A DNA stretch of 55,420 nucleotides from an uncultured Gammaproteobacteria bacterium (lineage in GTDB: Bacteria > Pseudomonadota > Gammaproteobacteria > CAMYKB01), in NCBI GenBank assembly GCA_947258875.1, contig CAMYKB010000017.1, positions 37,866 to 93,285 on the forward strand, in the 5' to 3' direction. Each line of letters starts with the position of its first letter. The stretch's first letter is position 1. Both the position numbers and the translations under genes were made by a program. The notes under the pieces were generated by a model. It did not search any database. It saw only the letters and a list, made by a program, of their open reading frames with translations, and was not told where the DNA came from. This document shows positions 1 to 10,276 of this stretch, in pieces.

Positions 1-1766
1 ATATCGATAGTGGCGCCGGTTTCCTCTGTCATGGCGCGGATGGTCGCACCACCCTTGCCGATCACATCACGGATTTTCTCCGGATTAATGCTCAGGGTAA
101 TGAAACGCGGTGCGTACTTGGACATCTCTTCACGTGGCGACGCAAGTGCCTCGTTCATTTTGCCGAGGATATGCAAACGCCCTTCTCGTGCCTGAGCCAG
201 CGCCTTTTCCATGATATCGCGGGTGATCCCGTCGATCTTGATATCCATTTGCAGGGCAGTAATACCGGCATCGCTACCGGCGACCTTGAAGTCCATGTCA
301 CCCAGGTGATCTTCATCACCCATGATGTCGCTCAGGACTTCATACTTATCGCCTTCTTTAATCAGCCCCATGGCGATACCGGCGACCGGAGACTTGATCG
401 GCACCCCAGCATCCATTAATGACAGGCTGGTACCACAGACCGAGGCCATCGAACTGGAACCGTTGGATTCAGTAATTTCCGACACCACACGCAGCACATA
501 AGGGTAATCATCCGCATCCGGCATCACTGCCTGAATACCGCGTTTAGCCAGACGGCCATGACCAATTTCACGGCGCTTGGGCGAACCCACGAAGCCGGTC
601 TCGCCGACACAATATGGCGGGAAATTGTAATGCAGCATGAAGGGTTCCTTACGCTCACCTTCAATGGCATCGATGATTTGTGCGTCACGTCCGGTGCCCA
701 GGGTAGTCACCACCACTGCCTGGGTCTCGCCACGCGTAAACAAGGCACTACCATGCACACGTGGCAGAATACCGGTACGAATGCTTATCGGTCGTACGGT
801 ACTGGTATCACGGCCATCAATGCGTTTTTCGCCCGCCAGAATACGTCCACGCACGATACGCTTCTCGATCTTGCCGAAGATTTCTTTAACCTCTTCCGCA
901 GCAGGCGCACCCTCTTCGTCAGTAGCCAGCGTTTCTACCGTCGCATTGCGCACATCGGAAACACGCTGTTGACGTTCCAGTTTATCGGCAATGGTATATG
1001 CGGCACCGAGATCATCTTCACAGACAGCGGCGACACGTGCGATCAGCGATTCATCTTGTTGCGGAGCTTGCCAATCCCATGAAGGTGTTCCGACTTCCGC
1101 CGCAAATTCCTTGATGGCATTGATGGCTGTCTGCATCTGCTCGTGCCCGAACATAACAGCGCCCAGCATAATTTCTTCTGAAAGCATCTTTGCTTCAGAC
1201 TCAACCATCAGCACCGCGCCTTCGGTACCGGCGACAACTAGATCAAGATCCGAGGTCGCAAGCTCACTGGCAGTCGGGTTTAACAAGTACTGGCCATCGC
1301 GATAACCGACCCGCGCACAACCAATCGGCCCATTGAATGGCATACCGGAGATAGCCAGCGCAGCAGAAGCGCCCAGCATCGCCGGAATATCTGGGTCGAT
1401 TTCATTATTGATGGACATCACGGTTGCGATCACCTGGACTTCATTGGTGAAACCCTTGGGAAACAACGGACGTACTGGACGGTCAATCAGGCGACTGGTC
1501 AGTGTTTCTTTTTCGCTGGGACGACCTTCACGCTTAAAAAAACCGCCGGGTATTTTACCGGCGGCATAGGTGCGTTCCTGATAGTTGACGGTTAGCGGGA
1601 AAAAATCTCGTCCTGCTTCTGCTTCTGTCCTGCCTACGGCAGTTACCAGTAATACGGTATCTGCCATATTGATGATCACGGCGCCGCTAGCCTGGCGGGC
1701 GATCTCGCTGGTTTCCAGCGTTACTTCATGTGCGCCAAACGTAAATGTCTTCTTGATAGCTGTCAC
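1..1766 (-). CDS. pnp: Polyribonucleotide nucleotidyltransferase (PNPase), 3' end cut by the window
   Basis: Phosphorolytic 3'-5' exoribonuclease of mRNA decay, part of the RNA degradosome in many gammaproteobacteria. The visible 588 codons cover both RNase PH-like domains and the start of the KH domain, whose GKGG loop is at residues 569-572. The S1 domain lies beyond base 1; the usual length is about 700 residues. The acidic stretch [13 protein letters not shown] matches the catalytic second PH core. I chose a GTG start at 1766 because AAGGA sits seven bases upstream and the protein then begins [11 protein letters not shown], which fits the family. It follows rpsO by only 31 bases, and I see no terminator in that gap. 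The identity is certain; the start is likely. Confidence 0.96.
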   Translation of the reverse strand, partial: MTAIKKTFTFGAHEVTLETSEIARQASGAVIINMADTVLLVTAVGRTEAEAGRDFFPLTVNYQERTYAAGKIPGGFFKREGRPSEKETLTSRLIDRPVRPLFPKGFTNEVQVIATVMSINNEIDPDIPAMLGASAALAISGMPFNGPIGCARVGYRDGQYLLNPTASELATSDLDLVVAGTEGAVLMVESEAKMLSEEIMLGAVMFGHEQMQTAINAIKEFAAEVGTPSWDWQAPQQDESLIARVAAVCEDDLGAAYTIADKLERQQRVSDVRNATVETLATDEEGAPAAEEVKEIFGKIEKRIVRGRILAGEKRIDGRDTSTVRPISIRTGILPRVHGSALFTRGETQAVVVTTLGTGRDAQIIDAIEGERKEPFMLHYNFPPYCVGETGFVGSPKRREIGHGRLAKRGIQAVMPDADDYPYVLRVVSEITESNGSSSMASVCGTSLSLMDAGVPIKSPVAGIAMGLIKEGDKYEVLSDIMGDEDHLGDMDFKVAGSDAGITALQMDIKIDGITRDIMEKALAQAREGRLHILGKMNEALASPREEMSKYAPRFITLSINPEKIRDVIGKGGATIRAMTEETGATID

Positions 1767-1797
1767 TGCAAGTTCCTTGGTGAGGGGTTTTTATGAT

Positions 1798-2067
1798 TTA
1801 GCGACGCAAGCCCAGAGAAGCAATCAGATCCTGGTAACGTTTCTGATCCTTAGCTTTCAGGTAATCGAGCAGCTTGCGGCGTGAATTGATCAGCTTGAGC
1901 AATCCATAGCGGGAATGATGATCATGCTTGTGATCATTAAAGTGCTGAGTGAGGTTCTGGATGCGCGTAGACAGTAACGCCACCTGCACTTCAGGCGAAC
2001 CGGTATCATTTTTAGCTCGCTGATACTTGCCAACGACCTCACTTTTTTGACTTGCAGATAAAGACAT
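1798..2067 (-). CDS. rpsO: 30S ribosomal protein S15
   Basis: Primary-binding protein of the small ribosomal subunit; it binds the central domain of 16S rRNA and helps bridge the subunits. The 89-residue length is the family standard. The recognisable core includes [27 protein letters not shown] and the C-terminal [13 protein letters not shown]. It sits between truB and pnp as in most gammaproteobacteria. A plausible sigma-70 promoter lies just upstream at 2102-2129, so it can be transcribed separately from truB. I see no strong ribosome binding site. In E. coli S15 represses its own translation through a leader pseudoknot; I cannot show that here. Confidence 0.98.
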   Translation of the reverse strand: MSLSASQKSEVVGKYQRAKNDTGSPEVQVALLSTRIQNLTQHFNDHKHDHHSRYGLLKLINSRRKLLDYLKAKDQKRYQDLIASLGLRR

Positions 2068-2101
2068 TGCTATATAAGTCCCAATATTCCAAAGAGGCGG
2101 A

Positions 2102-2129
2102 ATTTTACCATGTAAAACGCCACGAACAA
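2102..2129 (-). promoter_or_regulatory. Putative sigma-70 promoter of rpsO-pnp
   Basis: On the minus strand TTGTTC (2129-2124) and TAAAAT (2107-2102) are separated by 16 bases, 35 bases before the rpsO start. The -10 matches five of six consensus positions and the -35 matches weakly. It sits in the 80-base gap after truB, where an rpsO promoter is expected from E. coli. Confidence 0.5.
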
Positions 2130-2147
2130 CCTTTAATTAAGCATATT

Positions 2148-3065
2148 TTACCGATTGGAAATCAATTGCTTAGGGGCGACCCGGCCATCATCCAGAATTC
2201 GCCCCATCCCGATGAAAGCCCGTTGATCGTCATATAGCCGCACCGGCCCCGAGGACGGAGCGCCGGGCACCATCACCGGATGCCCGGAACGCGCGTAATA
2301 AGTCAGGTCGTGGTTTAATTCCAAGGCCGGCCAATCGGCTAATGCGGTATCAATCGGGAGCAAACACTCCTCTAGCGCAGCCACGCCCTGTTCAGCGCGC
2401 TCCTCGAGGCTCTCCATGTTCCACAGATCAGGATTGACATAAGGCCCAACCCCGAGCCGGCGCAAGGCCGCTACGTGGGCGCCACAGCCCAGTTCTTCGC
2501 CAATATCCTCGACCAGAGTCCTGACATAGGTGCCCTTGGAACACCGGATATCCAACACCAGTTCATCTGCCCGCATCTCGACCAGTTCCAGCCGGTGAAT
2601 GGTGAGCTTGCGGGGCTGGCGCTCCACTTCAATACCACTGCGGGCGAGTTCATATAAGCGCTTGCCCTTGTGTTTGAGCGCAGAATACATTGGCGGAACC
2701 TGTTCGATCTCGCCCCTGAATCCCGCCAGTACGGCCTCCACCCTTTCTCGCGTAAGCTCTGCCAGCGGACGTTCCTCGATAACCTGGCCTTCAGCATCGG
2801 CCGTATCGGTCTTGATACCCAGCCTGCAAGTGGTCAAATACTCTTTTTCCGCTTCCAGCAAGTAATTGGTCACCTTGGTCGCATAGCCGAAACACACCAG
2901 CAATAGGCCGGTTGCCAGCGGATCCAGGCTACCGGCATGCCCGGCTTTGCGGGCGTTGAACAGCCGCTTTACCTGCTGCAGCGCCTGGTTAGATGAATAG
3001 CCTGGCGGTTTGTCGAGCAATAAGATTCCGTCTACATTACGTCCGGATTTGCGATTACGTTTCAT
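2148..3065 (-). CDS. truB: tRNA pseudouridine-55 synthase
   Basis: Converts U55 of the T-loop of elongator tRNAs to pseudouridine and also acts as a tRNA chaperone. The catalytic motif GHAGSLDPLATGLL is present, with the nucleophile at Asp48 from the chosen start. Other family blocks are LLLDKPPGYSSN near the N-terminus, CSKGTYVRTL in the middle and the C-terminal GRVAPKQL. The 305-residue length is normal. I chose the ATG at 3065 (MKRNRKSGRNVDG) over an in-frame TTG three codons upstream; neither has a clear ribosome binding site. It follows rbfA by 32 bases, and rbfA ends with two tandem TAA stops. Confidence 0.97.
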   Translation of the reverse strand: MKRNRKSGRNVDGILLLDKPPGYSSNQALQQVKRLFNARKAGHAGSLDPLATGLLLVCFGYATKVTNYLLEAEKEYLTTCRLGIKTDTADAEGQVIEERPLAELTRERVEAVLAGFRGEIEQVPPMYSALKHKGKRLYELARSGIEVERQPRKLTIHRLELVEMRADELVLDIRCSKGTYVRTLVEDIGEELGCGAHVAALRRLGVGPYVNPDLWNMESLEERAEQGVAALEECLLPIDTALADWPALELNHDLTYYARSGHPVMVPGAPSSGPVRLYDDQRAFIGMGRILDDGRVAPKQLISNR

Positions 3066-3097
3066 GGTGTACAAAAAATCTAGAGGTGGGCGGATTA

Positions 3098-3484
3098 TTA
3101 GTCAGCACTGTCCGCAGAATCATCGGATGAGTGTGTATGTGCAGCCAGCCCCTCATCGATAAGCGTCGAGATACGCTCGCCTATCTTCTGGGTCTCGTCA
3201 TAAACAAAGTGCAGCTCGGGAACAACACGCAGGCGCATACGCCGGCCCAACTCACGGCGCAAATATGCGGCAGCATGCTTCAAGCCAACGGTGCTGTCTG
3301 TGGCTTCGTCATCTGAACCCAAGACAGAGAAATAAATCTTGGCATGAGAAAAGTCGCGTGTCACTTCGACATCGACCACCGTCACCATGCCCACACGCGG
3401 GTCCTTGATGCCGCGAATCAGCTCCGGCAATTCACGGTGGATCTGTTCAGCGACCCTGACTGTTCTGGAATATTCTTTAGGCAT
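3098..3484 (-). CDS. rbfA: 30S ribosome-binding factor A
   Basis: Small KH-type protein that binds the immature 30S subunit and helps process the 5' end of 16S rRNA; needed for cold adaptation in E. coli. The body matches the family: RVAEQIHRELPELI, IKDPRVGMVTV, then RMRLRVVPELHFVYD, with an acidic Ser/Asp-rich tail. The ATG at 3484 gives 128 residues starting MPKEYSRT, which aligns with MAKEFGRP of E. coli. The in-frame TTG seven codons upstream looks spurious. The gene lies 64 bases after infB in the conserved operon. Confidence 0.96.
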   Translation of the reverse strand: MPKEYSRTVRVAEQIHRELPELIRGIKDPRVGMVTVVDVEVTRDFSHAKIYFSVLGSDDEATDSTVGLKHAAAYLRRELGRRMRLRVVPELHFVYDETQKIGERISTLIDEGLAAHTHSSDDSADSAD

Positions 3485-3548
3485 GCGGCTGGACCATAAG
3501 ATCAAGCGACAGGCTATTGTGTCTAATGCCTGCCAGTTGAAACTGAGC

Positions 3549-6044
3549 TTATAAACTACGCGCTACTTCGAAGCGCTCGAAGACCTCAATCTGATCGCCG
3601 GGTTTGACGTCGTTGTAGTTCTTGACTGCTATACCGCACTCGGTACCGGCACGCACATCATTGACGTCGTCTTTATGTCGACGCAACGATTCGAGTTCAC
3701 CCTCGTAGATGACGACATTGTCGCGCAGTACACGAATGGGATTACCTCGGCGCACGACACCTTCAACCACCTGACAACCAGCAACCGCACCCATCTTGGA
3801 AGAACGGAAGACATCCTTGACCTCGGCCAGTCCGACAATCTCTTCGCGCATCTCCGGTGACAACAGGCCGCTCATCGCTTGCCTGACATCATCGATGGCC
3901 TCATAAATCACACTGTAGTATCGCAGTTCGACGCCGCCGTCTTCAACCGCACGACGAGCAGACGCATCGGCACGCACGTTAAACCCGATCACGGTTGCCT
4001 TGGAGGCTTCGGCAAGCGTGATATCCGATTCGTTTATCCCGCCTACACTGGAAGCGACGATCTTCACTTTGACTTCATCAGTAGAGAGTTTTTCCAGCGA
4101 GTCGCGCAGCGCCTCGGAACTACCCTGTACATCCGCTTTGATCAACAGATTGACTGTTGCTGCCTCACCTTCCTGCATCTGATTAAGCACGTTCTCGAGC
4201 TTGGCCGCCTGTTGACTGGCGAGCTTGCTTTCACGCAATTTAGCCTGGCGCACTTCAGCCACTTCGCGCGCCTTGCGTTCATTGGCAACCACCATCACAT
4301 CATCACCTGCATTCGGAGCACCCGACAAACCGAGAATAACCACCGGAATGGAAGGACCGGCAGATTGCACCTCATTACCGCTTTCATCAAACATGGCGCG
4401 TACGCGGCCGAATTCCTGACCGGTTAGCAGCATGTCGCCCTTGTTCAGACAACCTCGCTGCACCAATACAGTAGCAACTGGGCCTCGTCCCTTGTCCAGG
4501 GTGGATTCGATCACTACACCGGTAGCAGCGCCCGCGTCTGGTGCCTTGAGTTCCATCACTTCCGCCTGTAACAACAAGGCATCCAGTAAGTCATCAACAC
4601 CTTCACCGGTATGTGCTGACACGGGAATGAAAATGACATCACCGCCCCAGTCTTCAGGAATCACTTCGTGTGCAGCAAGATCATTTTTAACCCTGTCGAT
4701 ATCGGCATCAGGTTTATCGATCTTGTTAACGGCAACCACCATCGGCACACCTGCAGCCTTGGAATGCTGGATCGCTTCAATTGTTTGCGGCATAACGCCA
4801 TCGTCAGCTGCTACCACCAGAATCACAATATCGGTTGCCTGTGCACCACGTGCACGCATCGCAGTAAACGCTGCATGGCCCGGTGTATCAAGGAAACTGA
4901 TAACACCTTTGTCACTTTCGACATGATAAGCGCCAATATGCTGAGTAATGCCGCCAGCCTCACCTGCTGCAACCTTGGCACGGCGAATATAATCGAGCAG
5001 TGACGTCTTGCCATGATCGACGTGTCCCATGATGGTGACTACAGGCGGCCGCGGCCCAGCATCGCCCTCTTCAGCAGCCGGGACAACCAGTTCAGCCTCA
5101 ATATCCTGTGCCTGCATGGGTTTGGCGCTGTGCCCCATTTCTTCGGCAACCAGTAGCGCAGTATCCTGGTCGAGCACCTGGTTGATGGTTGCCATAACAC
5201 CCATCCCCATCATGATCTTGATGACTTCGGCAGCTTTCACTGCCATCTTCTGCGCCAGATCTGAAACACTGATGCTTTCCGGTACTTCTATCTCGCGCAT
5301 CACCGGCGCAGTAGGTCGCTCGAAACCATGCTTGGTGGTTGCAGCAACCTTACCCGGCCTGGTCTTGGTTTTGGTCTTGCGGCGGCCACTCTTATTGGTG
5401 GCCACATGCAATTCCTTGCGACCATAGCGACGGTCTGCGATCTCGTCTTTACCGGGTTTTGCTTTCGATTTTTCTTTGCCTGGTTTTGCTGTCTTGGCGG
5501 GTGCAGGCTTGCTGGCCTCAGCTTCCAGCCGTACCTTTTCCGCGGCTTGTCGTTTGGCCTCTTCCTCAAGCTTGAGGCGTTCCGTCTCTTCCGCCTTGAG
5601 TCGTGCATCCTCTTCGGCCTTTTTATCTTCGACTTCCTTGGCCTTGCGTTCAGCTTCGTCACGCAGCTTGGCCTCTTCAGCCAGGCGGACCTCTTCCTCA
5701 GCCTGCAAGCGTTGCGCCTCTTCTTCAGCGACGACGCTACGCTTGATGTAAGTACGCTTCTTGCGCACTTCAACATTAACAGTCTTGGTGGTGCTGGTCC
5801 GTCCCTGCCCGCTGGCAACCTTCAGTTCGGAGGTGCGTTTACGCCGCAACGTGATCTTCTTACCATCGCCACCCTGCTTGCCATGGCTCTGACGCAAGTG
5901 ATCGAGCAACTGCATCTTTTCCTGATCGCTCACCATATCGTCCGCCGCGGAGATAGACAGCCCAGCCTCTTCGAGTTGCTCAAGCAGCCGCTCGACTGGT
6001 GTGCCGACCACTTCCGCTAACTGCCTAACCGTTACGTCCGTCAT
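3549..6044 (-). CDS. infB: Translation initiation factor IF-2
   Basis: GTPase that delivers initiator fMet-tRNA to the 30S subunit and promotes 50S joining. The N-terminus has an IF2N module (residues 1-50), then a long charged Lys/Glu/Ala-rich linker (about 60-240) and a second IF2N-type module near 255-300. The G domain starts near 335: G1 is GHVDHGKT (340-347), G3 is [15 protein letters not shown] and G4 is NKID. Domains II to IV follow and the C-terminus ends [10 protein letters not shown]. At 831 residues it is slightly shorter than E. coli IF2-alpha (890), mostly in the linker. GGAGG sits nine bases before the ATG, the best ribosome binding site of this operon. Confidence 0.98.
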   Translation of the reverse strand: MTDVTVRQLAEVVGTPVERLLEQLEEAGLSISAADDMVSDQEKMQLLDHLRQSHGKQGGDGKKITLRRKRTSELKVASGQGRTSTTKTVNVEVRKKRTYIKRSVVAEEEAQRLQAEEEVRLAEEAKLRDEAERKAKEVEDKKAEEDARLKAEETERLKLEEEAKRQAAEKVRLEAEASKPAPAKTAKPGKEKSKAKPGKDEIADRRYGRKELHVATNKSGRRKTKTKTRPGKVAATTKHGFERPTAPVMREIEVPESISVSDLAQKMAVKAAEVIKIMMGMGVMATINQVLDQDTALLVAEEMGHSAKPMQAQDIEAELVVPAAEEGDAGPRPPVVTIMGHVDHGKTSLLDYIRRAKVAAGEAGGITQHIGAYHVESDKGVISFLDTPGHAAFTAMRARGAQATDIVILVVAADDGVMPQTIEAIQHSKAAGVPMVVAVNKIDKPDADIDRVKNDLAAHEVIPEDWGGDVIFIPVSAHTGEGVDDLLDALLLQAEVMELKAPDAGAATGVVIESTLDKGRGPVATVLVQRGCLNKGDMLLTGQEFGRVRAMFDESGNEVQSAGPSIPVVILGLSGAPNAGDDVMVVANERKAREVAEVRQAKLRESKLASQQAAKLENVLNQMQEGEAATVNLLIKADVQGSSEALRDSLEKLSTDEVKVKIVASSVGGINESDITLAEASKATVIGFNVRADASARRAVEDGGVELRYYSVIYEAIDDVRQAMSGLLSPEMREEIVGLAEVKDVFRSSKMGAVAGCQVVEGVVRRGNPIRVLRDNVVIYEGELESLRRHKDDVNDVRAGTECGIAVKNYNDVKPGDQIEVFERFEVARSL

Positions 6045-6067
6045 CTACTATTACCTCCACCGTGAAC

Positions 6068-7582
6068 TTAGCTGCTTTGTTGCTGCTCATCATTCTCAAA
6101 CCAGGGTGCGCGCGCCGTCATAATCAGCACACCGGCACGTTCTTCATCCAATTCTTCGATCTCGAGTAACTCATCGACCGACTGCTCCGCCAGATCCTCC
6201 ATGGTAACGATGCCACGACTGGCAAGCTCGTATGCGAGCTCCTTGTCCATACCTTCCATGTTTAACAAGTCATTTGCGGGTTCGACCTCGCCCAGTTTTT
6301 CTTCCTTGGCAATTGCCAGAGTCAACAACGCATCGCGGGCCCGGCCGCGTAACTCATCAACAATACCTTCATCAAATTCCTCAATCTCGAGCAATTCTTT
6401 GGGCGGTACATAAGCAATTTCATCAACACTGGAAAAACCTTCCTGCACCAGGATCACAGCAACTTCTTCGTCAACGTCCAGTTGCTCCATGAACATGTTG
6501 GTGAGTTCCTTGGATTCGGCCTCGCTCTTCTCTTCGGCCTGGCCTTCGGTCATCACATTCAGGTCCCAATCCGTCAACTGGCTTGCCAGTTTGATGTTCT
6601 GACCACCACGCCCTATCGCCTGTGAGAGTTTGTCTTCATCGACGGCGACATCCATGCTCTGTTTGTCCTCATCAACAACGATCGAGACTACATCAGCCGG
6701 TGACATGGCATTAATTACATATTGCGCGGGGTTATCGTCCCACAAGATGATATCGATGCGTTCACCCGCCAGTTCATTGGAAACCGACTGCACACGCGAA
6801 CCGCGCATACCCACGCAGGCGCCCACCGGATCCAGGCGTGGATCATTTGAACGCACGGCGATCTTGGCACGCAAACCCGGATCACGCGCAGCTCCCAGGA
6901 TATCGATCAAGCCCTGCCCAACCTCGGGCACCTCGAGCTTGAACAGATCAATAAGGAATTCCGGCGCAGTACGCGTCAGGAATAACTGGGGTCCACGTGT
7001 TTCTGAGCGCACTTCGCGCAGGTAGGCTCGCAGGCGATCACCCGGACGTACCGATTCACGCGGGATCATATCCTCACGCGGTATAAAACCCTCAGTATTA
7101 TTGCCAAGATCAACAAACACGCCGGAACGTTCCACGCGTTTGACGATACCCATTACCAATTCACCAACACGGCCTTCGTAAGCTTCGACAATCTGCGCGC
7201 GTTCTGCCTCACGCACCTTCTGCACAATAACCTGTTTCGCTGTTTGTGCTGCAATACGACCAAAACTTACCGACTCAATCGGTTCTTCAATATAGTCGCC
7301 AACTTCCATCTCGGGATGATTGACATGGGCATAGCTGAGCAGAATCTGCCGCTCGGTCGATTCGAATTCCGGGTCCTCATCGTCCAGCACATGCCAGCGT
7401 CGAAAGGCGTCGTAATGACCGGTTTCACGATCAATCTGCACACGCACTTCAATGTCACCGCCATGCTTTTTACGCGTAGCAGTAGCTAGGGCGGCCTCTA
7501 TTGCCTCGAAGATAACGTCCTTCTCGACACCCTTCTCGTTAGAGACCGCATCAACAACCAGTAAGATTTCTTTGTTATTCAT
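6068..7582 (-). CDS. nusA: Transcription termination/antitermination protein NusA
   Basis: Binds RNA polymerase and nascent RNA, and modulates pausing, intrinsic termination and rRNA antitermination. The 504 residues show the N-terminal RNAP-binding domain ([18 protein letters not shown]), then the S1 domain ([17 protein letters not shown]). Two KH domains follow ([14 protein letters not shown] and [13 protein letters not shown]), then two acidic C-terminal repeats. The acidic repeats are the gammaproteobacterial form. I chose the ATG at 7582, which aligns with E. coli MNKEIL; a GGGAG lies about nine bases upstream. A longer reading that starts nine codons earlier is probably not used. It lies 42 bases after rimP. 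Confidence 0.98.
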   Translation of the reverse strand: MNNKEILLVVDAVSNEKGVEKDVIFEAIEAALATATRKKHGGDIEVRVQIDRETGHYDAFRRWHVLDDEDPEFESTERQILLSYAHVNHPEMEVGDYIEEPIESVSFGRIAAQTAKQVIVQKVREAERAQIVEAYEGRVGELVMGIVKRVERSGVFVDLGNNTEGFIPREDMIPRESVRPGDRLRAYLREVRSETRGPQLFLTRTAPEFLIDLFKLEVPEVGQGLIDILGAARDPGLRAKIAVRSNDPRLDPVGACVGMRGSRVQSVSNELAGERIDIILWDDNPAQYVINAMSPADVVSIVVDEDKQSMDVAVDEDKLSQAIGRGGQNIKLASQLTDWDLNVMTEGQAEEKSEAESKELTNMFMEQLDVDEEVAVILVQEGFSSVDEIAYVPPKELLEIEEFDEGIVDELRGRARDALLTLAIAKEEKLGEVEPANDLLNMEGMDKELAYELASRGIVTMEDLAEQSVDELLEIEELDEERAGVLIMTARAPWFENDEQQQSS

Positions 7583-7624
7583 ATCGCACGACTCCCATCG
7601 CGCCCACAATATAATGGCTTCAAA

Positions 7625-8080
7625 TCAAATTTCCGGCACCAAGCGTGCCCGCTCTATAACATCCAGTGGCACGGTATAACGTGCCTCGTCTTGCTCAATC
7701 ACTACCTGGCCCTCTTCAAGGCCACGCAATATACCCTTGAAATTACGCCGCCCTTCCACCGGGAAGCGCGTCTTGATCTTCACCTGCTGTCCAGTGACAC
7801 GCGTGAAATGCTCGGCCTTCATCAATGGTCGGTCCAGTCCCGGTGAAGATATCTCCAGCGCATAGGCCACCTTGATCGGATCTTCCACATCCAGCACACC
7901 GCTCAATTGATGGCTGACCTTGCTGCAATCATCAAGCGTGATGCCTTCCGGACTATCGATATACACTCTCAAAACCGCCTGTTGCTTGCCGGCATTGAAC
8001 TCAAAACCCCAGAGTTCGTAGCCCAGCTGCGCAACCACCGGCTCCAGCAAAGGCGCGAGATGATAGGGGTCTTGTTGCAT
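7625..8080 (-). CDS. rimP: Ribosome maturation factor RimP
   Basis: Helps assemble the 30S subunit, mainly the central pseudoknot and S12 region. The 151 residues contain the family blocks LGYELWGFEF, RVYIDSPEGITLDDC, YALEISSPGLDRPL and a C-terminal Sm-like barrel ending ERARLVPEI. It is the first gene of the rimP-nusA-infB operon. A terminator-like hairpin lies 18 bases before its start (8098-8120). In E. coli the matching leader has terminators and the operon is regulated by NusA, so control at this point is likely. Confidence 0.96.
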   Translation of the reverse strand: MQQDPYHLAPLLEPVVAQLGYELWGFEFNAGKQQAVLRVYIDSPEGITLDDCSKVSHQLSGVLDVEDPIKVAYALEISSPGLDRPLMKAEHFTRVTGQQVKIKTRFPVEGRRNFKGILRGLEEGQVVIEQDEARYTVPLDVIERARLVPEI

Positions 8081-8097
8081 ATTTCCACTTCACCAAC

Positions 8098-8120
8098 AAA
8101 AAATGGGCACTAAGCCCATT
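8098..8120 (-). terminator. Terminator-like hairpin in the rimP leader (possible attenuator)
   Basis: On the minus strand AATGGGC (8120-8114), loop TTAGT, GCCCATT (8108-8102) form a perfect 7-bp stem, and the RNA continues into six U residues. It ends 17 bases before the rimP ATG, so it can only act on transcripts entering this operon. It is too close to rimP to end the upstream dpp operon, which has its own terminator. Between the two (8121-8189) I find no convincing promoter. Autoregulation by NusA is an inference from E. coli. Confidence 0.6.
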
Positions 8121-8189
8121 CCTGAAACCCGCAACCCATGAACTCCACAAGCCTATGAGTTACAACACTTTTCCATAACCGCCAGAAAC

Positions 8190-8215
8190 AAAAAAACCCC
8201 TATTGGGGCGTTTTT
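8190..8215 (-). terminator. Intrinsic terminator downstream of dppF
   Basis: A GCCCC-AATA-GGGG hairpin is followed on the minus strand by seven U residues and preceded by an A-tract, so the structure could work in both directions. It lies 119 bases after the dppF stop. It separates the dipeptide transporter operon from the rimP leader. The bases between the stop and the hairpin hold no gene. Confidence 0.75.
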
Positions 8216-8333
8216 ACGAGCTAATCTGACCTACTCCCAGATGACGATAGCTTACTGCAGCTACGCCCCGCCTCCAGGAACGCTCGAAAGTATAGTGAAA
8301 ACAGGCGATTGCTTCAAGTTAATCAGTGTACCG

Positions 8334-9293
8334 TCAGATCGAATCCTTGAAATGGCAGGCGACCTCGACCCCCTTGAAAGCCGTCAATTCCGGTCGCTCC
8401 TGTTTACAGATTGCGTTGACGTGGGGGCAACGCTTGTGAAAAGCGCATCCATCCGGCGGGTTAAGCGGAGAGGGTAACTCACCAGATAGCGCAGCGCGTT
8501 GTGGGCGCTTGCCATGACGGATGCGGGGCGTACTCGCCAGCAACGCGCGCGTATACGGGTGCGCAGGTGTATCGAAGACCGATCGTGCCGGACCATGCTC
8601 GACGACACGCCCCAGATACATGACCAGTATTTCATCGGCCATATGTTGCACAACACCCAGGTCGTGCGAAATAAATACATAGGCAACATTGTAATCCTGT
8701 TGCAGATCGATCATGAGATTCAGTACCTGCGCCTGTATCGATACATCCAGCGCCGATACCGGTTCATCCGCCACTACCACTTTGGGTTCCAGTATCAGTG
8801 CGCGGGCTATGGCAATGCGCTGACGCTGCCCCCCGGAAAACATGTGTGGATAGCGGCGCGTAAACTCTGGGCGCAGCCCAACCTGATCCAGCCAATGCTG
8901 TACGCGTTCGCGGCGTTCGGATGCACCCAGCGTGGCATCTGCACGCAATGACTCTTCCAGCAAACTACCTACACGCATGCGTGGATTCAAGGATGCATAG
9001 GGATTCTGAAATATCATGCGCACCTGACGACGTAGCTGCGCCAGCGACGCCCCTGCCGCATGAGTGACATCGTGATCGTCAAGCAACAGTTGCCCTGATG
9101 TTGGCGTTTCGATGCGTGTGAGCTGTCGCGCCAGGGTGGATTTACCTGAACCTGATTCCCCTACCACCGCCAGCGTCTTACCGGGCTGCAGTGTGAACGA
9201 CACATTACTCAGGGCTTCAACTGTGGATTTATGCGTCATACCACTCTTGACGCGGTAGTGGCGCGTTAGTGCCCTGGACTCAAGCAACGTCAT
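8334..9293 (-). CDS. dppF: Dipeptide ABC transporter, ATP-binding subunit DppF
   Basis: One of two ATPases that power dipeptide import through DppB-DppC at the inner membrane. Walker A is GESGSGKST (45-53), the signature is SGGQRQR (153-159), and Walker B ends in ADEP with the D-loop SALD. The C-terminal oligopeptide-transporter extension carries the cysteine cluster GCAFHKRCP...C typical of this subfamily. The 319 residues are close to E. coli DppF (334). The start codon overlaps the dppD stop as ATGA, so translation is probably coupled. The substrate is inferred from the strong DppA match. Confidence 0.93.
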   Translation of the reverse strand: MTLLESRALTRHYRVKSGMTHKSTVEALSNVSFTLQPGKTLAVVGESGSGKSTLARQLTRIETPTSGQLLLDDHDVTHAAGASLAQLRRQVRMIFQNPYASLNPRMRVGSLLEESLRADATLGASERRERVQHWLDQVGLRPEFTRRYPHMFSGGQRQRIAIARALILEPKVVVADEPVSALDVSIQAQVLNLMIDLQQDYNVAYVFISHDLGVVQHMADEILVMYLGRVVEHGPARSVFDTPAHPYTRALLASTPRIRHGKRPQRAALSGELPSPLNPPDGCAFHKRCPHVNAICKQERPELTAFKGVEVACHFKDSI

Positions 9294-10276
9294 AGCACCA
9301 GCTTTTCATCAGGGCCAAGCGGATGATGGCAATAGATCTTATGCTCTGCCTCTGCAACCAGTTGCGGAATCTGTTGCGCGCACAATGCTGTGGCACGTGG
9401 GCAGCGAGGGTGCAAACGGCAACCGCCTGGTAAATCATACAAACTGGGTACGATACCCGCGAGCGCGGGCAGACGCGCACCCGTTTGATCGCGCTCTGGC
9501 TGTGGGATGCTTTCCAGCAAGGCGGCCGAATACGGGTGACGTGGCGCCGACAATATATCATCAACGGCGCCCTGCTCCACCACTTCGCCGCAGTACATCA
9601 CCGCAAGTTTTTCAACGGTCTCCGAAACAACCGCCAGGTCATGCGTAATCAGGATTAACGCCATACCACGCTCCCTGTTAAGCTCAAGCAACAAATCCAG
9701 TATCTGCGCCTGGATCGTCACATCAAGCGCTGTGGTCGGTTCATCGGCGATCAAGACGCGTGGGTTACAGGCAATCGCCATGGCGATATTAACCCGTTGA
9801 TTCATGCCTCCAGACATTTGATGCGGAAACGCGTTAAGGCGGCTGGCGGGATCAGGGATACCCACGGCCTCCAGTATCTGGATCGCCTTTTCACGGCGCT
9901 GCCTGCGACTGCCGCCTTCATGGATACGCAAGGTCTCGCTGACCTGATAACCGACAGTAAAACAGGGATTCAGGCTCATCATCGGGTCCTGAAAAATCAT
10001 CGCGATATCCTTGCCCAATACCCGCCGGCGCTGACCGGGTTTAAGGCGCAGCAAATCGAGTTCACCCATGCGCAATCGTTCCGCACTGACCACTGCCTGT
10101 GTCTCAAGCAGACCCATTACCGCCAGTGAGGTGACGCTCTTACCAGAACCTGATTCACCCACGATACCGAGCAGTTCGCCAGCTTGCAGACTGAAACTGA
10201 CTTCATCAACAGCACGCACCAGGCCACGATCGGTGCGGAAATCCACGCTGAGTTTTTCTACTTCTAACAAACTCAT
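9290..10276 (-). CDS. dppD: Dipeptide ABC transporter, ATP-binding subunit DppD
   Basis: Partner ATPase of DppF. Walker A GESGSGKS is at 40-47, the signature is MSGGMNQRV near 154-162, and Walker B is VLIADEP followed by TTALD. The C-terminal extension has GGCRLHPRCP...C, a cysteine cluster found in Dpp/Opp D-type ATPases. The 328 residues match E. coli DppD (327). It overlaps dppC and dppF by four bases on each side (ATGA in both cases), which points to one tightly coupled operon. Confidence 0.94.
   Translation of the reverse strand: MSLLEVEKLSVDFRTDRGLVRAVDEVSFSLQAGELLGIVGESGSGKSVTSLAVMGLLETQAVVSAERLRMGELDLLRLKPGQRRRVLGKDIAMIFQDPMMSLNPCFTVGYQVSETLRIHEGGSRRQRREKAIQILEAVGIPDPASRLNAFPHQMSGGMNQRVNIAMAIACNPRVLIADEPTTALDVTIQAQILDLLLELNRERGMALILITHDLAVVSETVEKLAVMYCGEVVEQGAVDDILSAPRHPYSAALLESIPQPERDQTGARLPALAGIVPSLYDLPGGCRLHPRCPRATALCAQQIPQLVAEAEHKIYCHHPLGPDEKLVL

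Noticed and set aside
5328-6020. A 230-codon open frame on the plus strand opposite infB with hydrophobic stretches
   Set aside because: It is the shadow of the Lys/Glu/Ala-rich infB linker, whose reverse complement encodes Leu and Phe.
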